A stretch of 64,000 bases of DNA from Streptomyces sp. NBC_01142 (GTDB taxonomy: Bacteria; Actinomycetota; Actinomycetes; Streptomycetales; Streptomycetaceae): assembly GCF_026341125.1 (NCBI RefSeq), contig NZ_JAPEOR010000001.1, positions 3,286,001 to 3,350,000 on the forward strand, in the 5' to 3' direction. Each line of letters starts with the position of its first letter. Positions within the stretch are counted from its first letter, which is position 1. The position numbers were made by a program, and so were the translations under genes. The notes beneath the pieces are model-generated. The model ran no database searches and had not been told where the DNA came from. It was given only the letters and a program-made list of their open reading frames with translations. This document shows, piece after piece, positions 17,493 through 25,481 of the stretch.

Positions 17493-18529
17493 GTCCGCTC
17501 CGAGCCGGCCGGGGTCGCCGAACCGGCCCGTCCACCGGGTCCTCCGAGTGTGGTGAGCAGTGTGGTGAGGATGTCGGGGGAGAGGGTGAGGCTGTCGATC
17601 CGGGGCACGTTCTCGGCGAGCCGGGCGATGGCCAGTGCGTGCAGCGTCGCGGAGTCCACGTCGTCGTGCACTTGCAGCCAGGCGGCCTGGGCATGCGCCC
17701 GGGCCGCGCCGACCTCACGGGCCGCTTCGGCCTCGGCCCGGGCCAGCCGCACCGTGCGCCGGGCCTCCGCCTCGGCCCGGACGGCGTCGGCGGCCGCGCG
17801 CTCCTCGGCCTCGCGCCGGGCGTTGGTGCCGTGCTGGTCGACCAACTGCTCCTCGCGCCGCGCCAGTTCGATCCGGCTGGCCAGTTCGTTCTCCGCGATG
17901 GTCCGCTCGCGTTCCACCGCGACGGCCCGCCGCTCGTACGTCGCCCGGTCCGCCTCCTGCTGGATCTGCTCGCGCGCGGGAGTACGCAGCGCCCGCTCCA
18001 CCTCAGGCTCGGGGCGGATGGCGACCGCACGTACGGCCACCACGGCGATGCCGGTGGCGGAGAGCCGGGGCTCCGCGCCCAGCCCGTCGGAGATCCGTTC
18101 CCGCACCGATGCGACCCCGTCCACGAGTGCGGCCGACAGCGGGGTGCGGGCGAGGACGTCGAGGGCGTGCTGCTGCGCGGTCTCGGTGAGCAGGGTGGAG
18201 AGCTGCTCGAGCGGCGTACCGCGCCAGATGCCAGTGTCCGGATCGACGGAGAAGTCCAGCCGGGCCGCGGCGGTGGCGGGCTCACTGATCCGGTACGTCA
18301 CCGTCGCCTGCACGGTGACGTCCTGGAAGTCGGACGTACGGGCGTGGAACGCCATGGTCAGTTCCCGGTCGTCGACCGGAACTTCGGAGAGTGCGGCGGT
18401 CAGCGCGCGGAACCAGAAGCTCAGTCCGGGCCCGTCATGGACGAGCTGTCCGCGCTTGTAGTGGCGGATGTGGGCGGTGGGCGCGGAACGGAGGTGGCGC
18501 CATCCCCAGCGCCTGATGATGTCAGCCAT
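17489..18529 (-). CDS. SPFH/band 7 domain protein
   Basis: The 346-residue protein has an SPFH domain in the first 170 residues, without an obvious N-terminal membrane hairpin. A long Arg/Glu/Ala-rich helix (about 180-290), probably coiled coil, is followed by a short conserved tail. SPFH proteins such as stomatin and flotillin assemble into ring-like scaffolds at membranes. The ATG at 18529 has GGGGGAG six bases upstream. It is translationally coupled to the NAD-kinase-like gene, and a repeat-type operator lies immediately upstream. Confidence 0.88.
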   Translation of the reverse strand: MADIIRRWGWRHLRSAPTAHIRHYKRGQLVHDGPGLSFWFRALTAALSEVPVDDRELTMAFHARTSDFQDVTVQATVTYRISEPATAAARLDFSVDPDTGIWRGTPLEQLSTLLTETAQQHALDVLARTPLSAALVDGVASVRERISDGLGAEPRLSATGIAVVAVRAVAIRPEPEVERALRTPAREQIQQEADRATYERRAVAVERERTIAENELASRIELARREEQLVDQHGTNARREAEERAAADAVRAEAEARRTVRLARAEAEAAREVGAARAHAQAAWLQVHDDVDSATLHALAIARLAENVPRIDSLTLSPDILTTLLTTLGGPGGRAGSATPAGSERT

Positions 18530-18545
18530 GACAGTCTCCCCCTTG

Positions 18546-18578
18546 TCGTCATTATGACGATAGTCAGTATGACGATAG
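18546..18578. promoter_or_regulatory. Operator region of the SPFH/NAD-kinase-like operon
   Basis: A perfect palindrome TCGTCAT-T-ATGACGA (18546-18560) overlaps a 15-base direct repeat (TCATTATGACGATAG at 18549-18563, TCAGTATGACGATAG at 18564-18578). The AT-rich block begins about 17 bases before the SPFH start codon and stands out from the surrounding GC-rich DNA. Two protein dimers could bind side by side. Given the NAD-kinase-like product, a Nudix-type NAD regulator is one candidate, but this is only inference. Confidence 0.7.
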
Positions 18579-18730
18579 AGGGAGACCCCGTTAACGTCAA
18601 TGCGACGAGATCCGGGGCCGTTGGGGGAAATCGCCGGGTCATCCCGGAGTGCGGGCCGACTCGCGACCCGCGGTCGCCGCTCCGGTGTGAATACTCGTAC
18701 CGCGTCCGGGGTGGCAGACGGAAGGAAAGC

Positions 18731-18799
18731 GGTCATGCTCACGAATTCGAGTTCACGGACCCGGCCGGCAATATCTTCTCGGTGCTCCAGCTGGACTGA
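18731..18799 (+). pseudogene. C-terminal fragment of a VOC-superfamily gene
   Basis: The plus strand reads GHAHEFEFTDPAGNIFSVLQLD and then TGA, which is the usual C-terminal strand set of VOC proteins. No upstream VOC sequence or start is present. It sits tail-to-tail with an intact VOC gene nine bases away, so it is probably the remainder of a deleted relative. Confidence 0.6.
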
Positions 18800-18808
18800 C
18801 GCCCACTC

Positions 18809-19225
18809 TCACGGATCGATGTACTGATCCGCGTACGACGTGTCGGGCGCGATGGGTGTGATCACGTCGATCAGGACGCCGTTCGGGTCTGCCACGATGA
18901 AGTGCCTCTGCCCGAAGTCCTCGCTGCGCAGCTCCAGTTCGGGCCGAAGTCCCCTCCGGACCACGAGGCGCTCCCACTCCGCGTCGACGTCCTCCACCTC
19001 GAAGTTGAGCAGCAGTCCCTGTGCGGGGGTGCGGTACGCCTCGGGCAGGGTCGGGTGGCTGTGATCGAGCAGGGCGAGTTCGTACGGCAGTGCTCCCGGC
19101 CGCCGCAGACTCACGTACCAGTCGGCCTCGAATGTCGGCTCGAACCCCAGCAGCCCGGTGTAGAAGTCCCGGGACTCCTGAAGTCTTGAGGTGCAGATGA
19201 CCGGATAGAAGCTGGTCAGCATCAT
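18809..19225 (-). CDS. VOC-superfamily protein
   Basis: The 138-residue protein begins at ATG 19225 with GGGAG six bases upstream. It has the two-module VOC fold: [25 protein letters not shown] at the N-terminus, and [13 protein letters not shown] followed by [16 protein letters not shown] in the second module. It is divergent from a TetR gene with two palindromic operators between them, so its expression is probably induced by a compound it binds or degrades. The ligand is unknown. Confidence 0.88.
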   Translation of the reverse strand: MMLTSFYPVICTSRLQESRDFYTGLLGFEPTFEADWYVSLRRPGALPYELALLDHSHPTLPEAYRTPAQGLLLNFEVEDVDAEWERLVVRRGLRPELELRSEDFGQRHFIVADPNGVLIDVITPIAPDTSYADQYIDP

Positions 19226-19239
19226 GGCGAACTCCCTCG

Positions 19240-19254
19240 CATACCGTTGGTATG
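19240..19254. promoter_or_regulatory. TetR operator 1
   Basis: CATACC-GTT-GGTATG is a perfect palindrome with a three-base centre. It lies 14 bases before the VOC start codon and is the exact reverse complement of the second site at 19271. Confidence 0.85.
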
Positions 19255-19270
19255 TCAAGTAATCTATTGG

Positions 19271-19285
19271 CATACCAACGGTATG
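19271..19285. promoter_or_regulatory. TetR operator 2
   Basis: CATACC-AAC-GGTATG repeats operator 1 in inverted orientation, 31 bases away centre to centre (about three helical turns). It lies 18 bases before the tetR start, so one repressor could control both divergent genes. Confidence 0.85.
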
Positions 19286-19303
19286 TCAACGGATGGGAGC
19301 GCG

Positions 19304-19894
19304 ATGACGAACGGCGGCAGGGCTCAGCAGCGGGAACAGACCAGGCGCACCCTTCTGGACGAGAGCAGACGCCTGTTCGCGACCAGGGGCTACGGCGCAG
19401 TGGGACTGTCGGAGATCGTCCGCGCCGCCGGGGTCACCAAGGGCGCGCTCTACCACCACTTCGACAGCAAGGCCGCTCTGTTCCGGGCCGTCCTGGAAGA
19501 GGTACAGCAGCAGGTCGCCGAGACGGTGGCCGCGACCGCCGAGGCGCAGGACGATCCATGGATGCAGTTCACCGCCGGGTGTCAGGCGTTCCTCACCGCC
19601 AGTACCGACCCGGACGTCCAGCGCATCATGCTCGTCGACGGGCCCGCCGTACTGGGCTGGAGCGAATGGCGTGCGCTCGACGAGGCCGCCTCGGCCCGCC
19701 ACCTGGCCGACGTGCTCACGGCCCTGATCGAGGCGGGAACGATCACCCGGCAGCCGGTCGCGCCGCTGACGCATCTGCTGTCGGGCGCGATGAACGAGGC
19801 GGCCCTGTGGCTGGCAGGGTCGCAGGAACCGGAAGACCTGACCGACACCAGGGCCGCCCTGTCGCAGATGCTGGAGGCGCTGCGCGCCGGATGA
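19304..19894 (+). CDS. TetR-family transcriptional regulator
   Basis: The 196-residue protein has a classical TetR N-terminal DNA-binding domain (about residues 8-60; recognition helix region LSEIVRAAGVTKGALYHHFDSKAALF) and an all-helical ligand-binding C-terminal domain. The ATG at 19304 is preceded by GGGAG; a longer frame from 19247 would start inside operator DNA. It probably represses itself and the divergent VOC gene through the two identical palindromes. Confidence 0.93.
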   Translation: MTNGGRAQQREQTRRTLLDESRRLFATRGYGAVGLSEIVRAAGVTKGALYHHFDSKAALFRAVLEEVQQQVAETVAATAEAQDDPWMQFTAGCQAFLTASTDPDVQRIMLVDGPAVLGWSEWRALDEAASARHLADVLTALIEAGTITRQPVAPLTHLLSGAMNEAALWLAGSQEPEDLTDTRAALSQMLEALRAG

Positions 19895-19919
19895 CCCGCC
19901 CGACACGCACAGCCCGGGG

Positions 19920-21860
19920 TCACGGCACCTCGCTGCTGCCCGCCACCTCGTCGCCGGTCCCTTCCCCGTCCGAGGACTCGGTCGGGGGCGGGGGCGGGGT
20001 CGGGGCCGGGGATGAGGCCGACGACTCGTCCTGCAGCACCTCCTGGGTGTACATGTTCCAGATTCTGGCGGCAAAGCCGTCGCCGATGTTGTCCAGGGCG
20101 ACCTGTTTCCGGGTCTTGGTGTCCTCGCCGAAGAAGCCGATCGACGTGACCAGTTCCGGGGTCCCTCCGACGAACCAGTGGGCCTTCCTGTCGTCCGAGG
20201 GACCCGTTGCGCGCGCGGCGATCCGCCCGTTCCTGCCCACCGCCACGGGGCCGGCGGTGCTGAATCCGCCCGTTCGCGGGTCGACGGCATCGCTGAGCGA
20301 CTTGGTGACGATGTCGGCGGTCCCTGGATCGATCACCTGACCGCCGACCGCTCCCTGCAGCTGCGTGCGAAAGTCGTCGCGCTGCGCGGACTTCACGATC
20401 GAGGGAGTGACCTTCTTCCCCTCGTTGTTGAGGGTGGCATGGACACCGACCATCTCCAGCGGACTGGTGCCCATCAGGCCCAGCGACGTCGCCCGCGGCG
20501 CGTTGAAGCCGCTCGCGGTGGGGTCCATTCCGAGATCCGCGGCGGTTTCCCTGATCTGCTTCAGGCCGACGTCGAAGTTGTTCTCCCGCTGAGCCTCCAG
20601 CGTGGCCGCGAGGACGACCGGCTCGAAGGTGGGGCCGGCCTGGTAGTCGGAACGTGTCGCGTTGTTGAGGTAGTGCTTGAAGTAGTCGCGACCGCCGTAC
20701 AGCGCCACGATGCTGCCGTTCCTCGGATCGACCGAGACCGCCCCGGCCTGCTGGTTACTGTCCTCGGCGCCGAGCCCCAACCCGATCGCGCGCTCCAGCG
20801 CCTGCTGCTTGTCCGGCTCGATGTTGAGCGTGATCCGCCAGCCGCCGCCCGCCAGTTCCTGCTCGCTGATGCCCGAGGCAGTCAGCTCCCGCCGGGCAGC
20901 GTCCACCAGATAACCGGCCTGCCCGCCGAGTCCCGCCGCGGGCTTGGGTTCCACCGGCTCGGGGAAGCGCATCGGCTGCCGCTGGCCCTTGTCCAGCCAG
21001 CCCACGTCGACCATGTTGTCCAGCACATAGCCCCACCGCTCCTGCACCAGCCGCTTGCCGGCCGGGGACGCGACCGTCCAGTCGTACTGGCTGGGCGCCT
21101 GCAGCAGCGCCGCGAGGTACGCGCCCTCCTCGACGGTCAGGTCCTCGACATCCTTGTCGTAGTACGCGCGGGCCGCGGCCTGGATTCCGTACGCCTGCCT
21201 GCCGTAATAGCTGCTGTTCAGGTATCCGGCGAGGATGTCGTCCTTGGTGTTGTGCCGGTCGACCTTCAAGGAGATGACCAGCTCCTTCACCTTCCGGCTG
21301 ACGGTCTGTTCCTGGCTGAGGTAGTAGTTCTTGACGTACTGCTGGGTGATGGTCGAGCCACCCTGCTTGCCCTGGCCCGTCACGGTGTTGACGATGCCGC
21401 GGGCGGTGCCGGTCAGGGAGACGCCGGAGTCGCTGTAGAAGTCCTTGTTCTCCGCCGCGACGAACGCGTGCCGCACACCCTCGGGCACCTTGCTCAGCGG
21501 GACGGTCTCACGGTTGATCTCCCCGGTGCGGGCGATGCGGGTGCCGTCGCTGTAGACGTAGACGTTGCTCTGCGCCTTCGCCAGAGCATTTGCCCGGGGG
21601 ATGTCGATGACGAGGTAGAGAACGGTGAAGCCTCCGACCAGCAGTACGAACAGGCAGACGACACCGACGAGCGCTTTCCTCCAGGTGAAGAAGCGGCGGA
21701 GGCCGGTTCGCCGCCGGCGCTCACGGTGCATCTTCCGGTCCGGCTTCTTGCTGCGGTCTTCGTCCTCGGCCTCTCTCGCCTCTCTGGGCGTGCCGACAGC
21801 GCTGATCCAGCTCGCTTTCTGCCGCTCCGTCGTCCGGTCCGGACTCCACCAGGTACGCAT
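19920..21860 (-). CDS. Class A penicillin-binding protein with intact transglycosylase and degenerate transpeptidase domain
   Basis: The 646-residue protein has a basic cytoplasmic tail, one membrane helix (about residues 60-85), a GT51 transglycosylase domain and a C-terminal transpeptidase-like domain with a Pro/Ser-rich tail. The GT51 motifs are present: AAENKDFYSDSGV, QGGSTITQQYVKNYY, RKVKELVISLKVD and ILAGYLNSSYYG. In the transpeptidase part the nucleophile motif SxxK reads P410-T-F-E413 within QAGPTFEPVV, the KTG box reads A551-T-G, and the segment that should carry SxN is shortened. The protein should polymerise glycan strands but not cross-link them or bind beta-lactams covalently. 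The start is ambiguous: ATG 21860 has GAGG upstream; ATG 21908 is also open. Confidence 0.88.
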   Translation of the reverse strand: MRTWWSPDRTTERQKASWISAVGTPREAREAEDEDRSKKPDRKMHRERRRRTGLRRFFTWRKALVGVVCLFVLLVGGFTVLYLVIDIPRANALAKAQSNVYVYSDGTRIARTGEINRETVPLSKVPEGVRHAFVAAENKDFYSDSGVSLTGTARGIVNTVTGQGKQGGSTITQQYVKNYYLSQEQTVSRKVKELVISLKVDRHNTKDDILAGYLNSSYYGRQAYGIQAAARAYYDKDVEDLTVEEGAYLAALLQAPSQYDWTVASPAGKRLVQERWGYVLDNMVDVGWLDKGQRQPMRFPEPVEPKPAAGLGGQAGYLVDAARRELTASGISEQELAGGGWRITLNIEPDKQQALERAIGLGLGAEDSNQQAGAVSVDPRNGSIVALYGGRDYFKHYLNNATRSDYQAGPTFEPVVLAATLEAQRENNFDVGLKQIRETAADLGMDPTASGFNAPRATSLGLMGTSPLEMVGVHATLNNEGKKVTPSIVKSAQRDDFRTQLQGAVGGQVIDPGTADIVTKSLSDAVDPRTGGFSTAGPVAVGRNGRIAARATGPSDDRKAHWFVGGTPELVTSIGFFGEDTKTRKQVALDNIGDGFAARIWNMYTQEVLQDESSASSPAPTPPPPPTESSDGEGTGDEVAGSSEVP

Positions 21861-21929
21861 GACGCCATCCTCAGCGCCGAAGATCTTCGTAAACCCAAAG
21901 GGAGACATCGGCTGTGACTCGGAGATGTA

Positions 21930-23228
21930 TCAGCTGTGTATCGGCTCCCGCTCCGGCGCGGGAGCGACGGGCAGCTTGAGCGTGGCCAGCGCGCCCCCGT
22001 CGGGGGCGTTGGCGAACTCCAGTACGGCACCGATGACTTCAGCCTGTCCCAGCGCGATGGTGAGCCCCAGCCCATGGCCCGTACCGCGCTCGCGTGCACC
22101 GGTGCGGAACCGCTGCGGTCCGTCCTTGAGGAGGGACTCCGGGAAGCCCGGGCCACGGTCCCGTACGGTCACGGTCCTGCCGTCCACCCCGACCGCCACC
22201 GTCACCGTGACCGGAGGGCGGCCGTGCCGGTGCGCGTTTCCGACCAGATTGGTGATGATGCGTTCCAGCCTGCGCGGGTCGGTCCAGACCGTCGCGGTCC
22301 CGTCCGCTGGCTGTCCGTGCCTGTCGCGCCCGGCGGGTACGGCGGGCGCGTCCCCGGCAACGAGCTGTGCCGACAGGCCGGTACGGGCGAGGATCTCCTC
22401 CACCAGAGGACCCAGAGGGCAGGGAGCCAGATCCGCCTCCTCCGCCCCGGCGTCCAGCCGGGAGATCTCCAGCAGTTCCCCGACCAGGGTGCTGAGCACG
22501 CGTACGCGATCACGTACATACCCGGCCGCCTCACTCTCCGGCAGCAGCTCGGCGGAGGTGACCAACCCCATGAGCGGCGTGCGGAGTTCGTGGGCCACAT
22601 CGGCGGTGAAGCGCTGTTCGCGGCGCAGGCGCTCCTGGAGAGCGGCCGCCATCGTGTCCACTGCCATGGAGATGTCGGCGATTTCGTCGTGAGGGCGTGA
22701 CTCGGCCGAGATCCGGGCATCCAGATCCCCGGCCGCGATGCGCCGCGCGGTACCGGCGGCGGTCCGCAGGCGGCGGCTCATCCGCCCTGCGGTCAGCACA
22801 CCCACCGGCAGAACCACCGCGGTGGTGAGCACACCGGCCAGGACGATGCTTCCGTCGAGCGCGCTGATGTCCCGCATCGTGGTGCTCATGTCGACGCGTA
22901 CGGACAGGACTCGCCCGTCGGCAGGTCTCGCGGCCCACATCGCGGGCCCTGCCGATCCGGCAGTGAACTCGGTTCCCTGACGCCCGTTCGCCACCAGCTC
23001 GCGAAGGCCTCCGGGCAGACCCGGCGCGTCCAGAGCGGCGCCCGAACCCTGGACCGCGCCGGTGCGGGCGTAGGTGACAGCGGCCCGGTCGAGCGTGGTG
23101 CGGGCGGCGTCGCGTGCCTGCGACAGCTCGCGATCCCGCGAGGCTTCGTGCACCAGAACGCCGACGGCCGCGGCGACGGCGCACGTGGCCGCGGCCACCA
23201 GGGCGGCGATCCGCCATCTCAACGCCAT
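21930..23228 (-). CDS. Two-component sensor histidine kinase (CseC-like)
   Basis: The 432-residue protein has two membrane helices (about residues 5-25 and 125-147) around an extracytoplasmic sensor of about 100 residues. A HAMP domain, a HisKA dimerisation domain with the phospho-accepting His in FTADVAHELRTPL, and a HATPase domain (N-box NLVGNAHRHG, G-boxes DRGPGF and GTGHGLGLTI) follow. Order and size resemble the envelope-stress kinase CseC of Streptomyces. It starts two bases after the stop expected for the response regulator gene, and the lipoprotein gene precedes both. Confidence 0.9.
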   Translation of the reverse strand: MALRWRIAALVAAATCAVAAAVGVLVHEASRDRELSQARDAARTTLDRAAVTYARTGAVQGSGAALDAPGLPGGLRELVANGRQGTEFTAGSAGPAMWAARPADGRVLSVRVDMSTTMRDISALDGSIVLAGVLTTAVVLPVGVLTAGRMSRRLRTAAGTARRIAAGDLDARISAESRPHDEIADISMAVDTMAAALQERLRREQRFTADVAHELRTPLMGLVTSAELLPESEAAGYVRDRVRVLSTLVGELLEISRLDAGAEEADLAPCPLGPLVEEILARTGLSAQLVAGDAPAVPAGRDRHGQPADGTATVWTDPRRLERIITNLVGNAHRHGRPPVTVTVAVGVDGRTVTVRDRGPGFPESLLKDGPQRFRTGARERGTGHGLGLTIALGQAEVIGAVLEFANAPDGGALATLKLPVAPAPEREPIHS

Positions 23229-23230
23229 GA

Positions 23231-23957
23231 TCAGCGCCGCAGCTTGTAGCCGAAGCCCCGGACCGTCTCGATCCGTTCGGCGCCTATCTTCGCCCGCAGG
23301 CGCTGCACATGGAGGTCGACCACACCGGGTGTCGCCGTGCCAGGCGTGGTCCCATACCCGGCTGAGCAGAGTCCGCCGCTCCAGTACGACACCGGGCGAG
23401 GCGGCGAATTCAAGAAGCATCCGCAACTCGGTCGGCGTCAGGGCGAGTTCCCGTCCCCCGCGCCGTACCTCCATCCCACGGGTGTCGATCGTCAGATCAC
23501 CGAAGGCCAGTGGGTGCTCGCTGTCCGCCGCCTCGGGCGCCGCGCCGACGGCAGGGGGGAACGAGGCACGGCGCAGCAGCGAGCGGATGCGGGCGACGAG
23601 CACCGCGCTCTCGCACGGCTTGACGACATAGTCGTCGGCGCCCGCCTCCAGCCCCGACACGACATCGAGTGAGTCGCCGCGTGCCGACATCATCAGAATC
23701 GGCGCCAGGCTCAGTTCGCGGACCCTGCGGCACAGCCCGATCCCGTCCAGCTCGGGGAGCATGACGTCCAGCAGCAGCAGATCCGGACTCGTTTCGCGGA
23801 AGATCTCCAGACCGGTCAGGCCGTCGCCCGCCGTGGACACGGTGAAGCCGTAGCGCTCGAGCAGCATGCGGACGGTGTTACGGATCACCTCGTCGTCCTC
23901 GACGAGCAGCAGATGCGCCTCGGCCGTGGAGGGGGCTGGGGGAAAGGCGGTCGTCAT
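23231..23957 (-). pseudogene. OmpR-family response regulator (CseB-like) with a frameshift in the DNA-binding domain
   Basis: From ATG 23957 the frame encodes a complete receiver domain (phospho-acceptor Asp in LLLLDVMLPELDG) and most of a winged-helix domain as far as VWDHAWHGDT. The expected continuation VVDLHVQRLRAKIGAERIETVRGFGYKLRR, with stop at 23231, is present but in another frame. Four bases (23327-23324) lie where one codon should be, so there is one extra base. The shifted frame reads on without a stop into the kinase gene. As written, the recognition helix is lost. A sequencing error is possible. Confidence 0.7.
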
Positions 23958-24712
23958 CCGGTCGTCCTCGTCCTTGTCGGCGAGGTCCTTGGCTGCGGGC
24001 TGGTGGGCGAGGCCGTCGGCCCGTCCGCGGGTGGCGTGGTCACGCCCGGGGTCGGTGAGGGGTCGTCCTCGTCCTGGCGGACGCCGGCGGTCATCACCGT
24101 GCCGTTCCACCGGTAGTGGGTGGTGAACCGGCCGTCGTCACCGGTCGATGTGAGCACCAGGTCGTGGCCGAAGGTCTCGCCGGTGAGGCCGAGACGACCC
24201 CAACTGATGAGCACTGGACGCACCGTGCTGCCCGAGGCCCGGTAGACCTGGATCAACGTCAGCCCGGCCGACGCCTCGTCCACCGCGACGATCAGCTCGT
24301 CCCGGCCGTCACCGGTCAGGTCGCGGTAGACCGGTTTCCGCAGGCCGCAGCGGGGACCGGGGCAGGCCTCCACCGCGACCCGTACGAGCTTGGGCACATT
24401 GGGATCCTGCGCCAGCAGCGTCTGCGCCGACACTTCCCTCAGCCCGCCCGCGGGCACCAAGACGCCCTCGACGGCCGGATACTGCGTGAACGTGGGGGTG
24501 GGATCGCCTGCCAGAGGCGGGGCGGGCGGGGCGTACTCGGGCCACAACGGCGACGCGCTGGTCGGCGGGGACAGGCTTGGCGCGATGCCCCCGTCCCGCG
24601 GCCCGGTGTCCGACGCGCAGGCGGTCGGCCCTGCCATGGCCGCGCCGACGGCCAGCGCGACCAGGAGAGGCCGCCCGCGGCGAGGGGGTCTGGTGTGGAG
24701 GGAGCGGAACAT
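23954..24712 (-). CDS. Lipoprotein of a CseABC-type envelope stress cluster
   Basis: The 252-residue protein starts at ATG 24712 and has a signal peptide ending near PTACAS, a lipobox-like site although the -3 residue is unusual. The mature part has a Pro/Ser-rich region, a beta-rich domain with the calcium-loop-like motif DLTGDGRDELIVAVDE, and a Thr/Pro-rich tail. In Streptomyces, cseA encodes a lipoprotein upstream of cseB and cseC that dampens the envelope-stress response. Position and type match, but no sigE gene is adjacent here. The stop overlaps the response regulator start by four bases. Confidence 0.75.
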   Translation of the reverse strand: MFRSLHTRPPRRGRPLLVALAVGAAMAGPTACASDTGPRDGGIAPSLSPPTSASPLWPEYAPPAPPLAGDPTPTFTQYPAVEGVLVPAGGLREVSAQTLLAQDPNVPKLVRVAVEACPGPRCGLRKPVYRDLTGDGRDELIVAVDEASAGLTLIQVYRASGSTVRPVLISWGRLGLTGETFGHDLVLTSTGDDGRFTTHYRWNGTVMTAGVRQDEDDPSPTPGVTTPPADGPTASPTSPQPRTSPTRTRTTG

Positions 24713-24786
24713 AGGCACATCAGAGTACCGGCGGGCGTACGAGGCTCCGCGGCGCGGGGCGGGTACGGACCGCGAGGCCTGACCGG

Positions 24787-24824
24787 CCGGTGCCGGGGCG
24801 GCCCGTGCCACGCCCCGGCACCGG
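24787..24824. terminator. Hairpin after the secreted-protein gene
   Basis: Two perfect 14-base arms (24787-24800, 24811-24824) with a 10-base loop end 10 bases before the stop codon at 24834 on the minus strand, a strong terminator candidate. Confidence 0.75.
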
Positions 24825-24833
24825 CGCGGTGGT

Positions 24834-25481
24834 TCAGGGTTTGGGCGGCTGTGCGGCCTGTCCCAGCGTGAGGGTGATGGTGTTGCCCTCTCCGGGGATC
24901 ACCAGATTGATGAGCGGTGTGGCCAGCAGGCAGTGCTTGAATCTGGGGATCGTGTATGTGCCGGAGAGCTTGCCGCCCCGGAGCGGGTTGAAGCCCGGCT
25001 CGGAGGCGAGGTTCAACACGGCAGGCACCTCGGTCTGGCACGCGTTGCCGACCGGGGTGGGGATTCCGGCAACTTTCAGATTCTTGAGCCGCAGTGTCAG
25101 TTTGGTGGTGCTCTTGATGGCTCCGGTCTTGAGATCGATGGTGCCGGTTGTCGGCTCCGTCTCGATGAACTCGGTGGTCACGCTGACCGGGATGGCGCCG
25201 ATCATCTTGAACGACCCCGGCGCGGGTGGCAGTTTGGTGTTCGCGGTCAGCGTCCCCACCTTGAGGTCCGTCTGTGCTTCCAGGACGCCGGGCCCCAACG
25301 TGAGACTCGACCCCGTCCCTTCGAGGAAGGTGGTGCCGGTCAGCGGGTAGTCGAGGCGGACCGGCACCGCGTGCGCCGTACCTGCGGTGGCGGACACCAG
25401 GCCCAGCCCCGCGGCGAGGGCAATGCCCGCGCGGAAAATGGCTCTTCGGTCTCCGGACGGGGCGGATTTCAGACGCTTCAT
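24834..25481 (-). CDS. Secreted beta-rich protein of unknown function
   Basis: The 215-residue protein starts at ATG 25481 behind GGAGCTGAG. Its signal peptide has Arg residues before an Ala-rich core and a cleavage site near AHA-VPV. The mature part is rich in Thr, Leu and Val in alternating patterns (TLTANTKLPPAP, TIDLKTGAIKSTTKLTLRLKNLKVAG), suggesting a beta-sandwich. Two Cys residues could form a disulfide. Similar secreted proteins are common in Streptomyces, but no function is known to me. It precedes the CseABC-like set in the same orientation, separated by a strong terminator. Confidence 0.75.
   Translation of the reverse strand: MKRLKSAPSGDRRAIFRAGIALAAGLGLVSATAGTAHAVPVRLDYPLTGTTFLEGTGSSLTLGPGVLEAQTDLKVGTLTANTKLPPAPGSFKMIGAIPVSVTTEFIETEPTTGTIDLKTGAIKSTTKLTLRLKNLKVAGIPTPVGNACQTEVPAVLNLASEPGFNPLRGGKLSGTYTIPRFKHCLLATPLINLVIPGEGNTITLTLGQAAQPPKP

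Noticed and set aside
17121..18799. Long plus-strand frames of more than 400 codons
   Set aside because: They are antisense to the NAD-kinase-like and SPFH genes; only the final VOC-like residues (18731-18799) are protein-like.
20178..21917. 579-codon plus-strand frame
   Set aside because: It is antisense to the penicillin-binding protein gene, which has clear family motifs on the minus strand.
21930..24110. Single 726-codon frame combining response regulator and kinase
   Set aside because: It exists only because of the apparent one-base frameshift; the normal regulator end and the kinase start are both present and separate.
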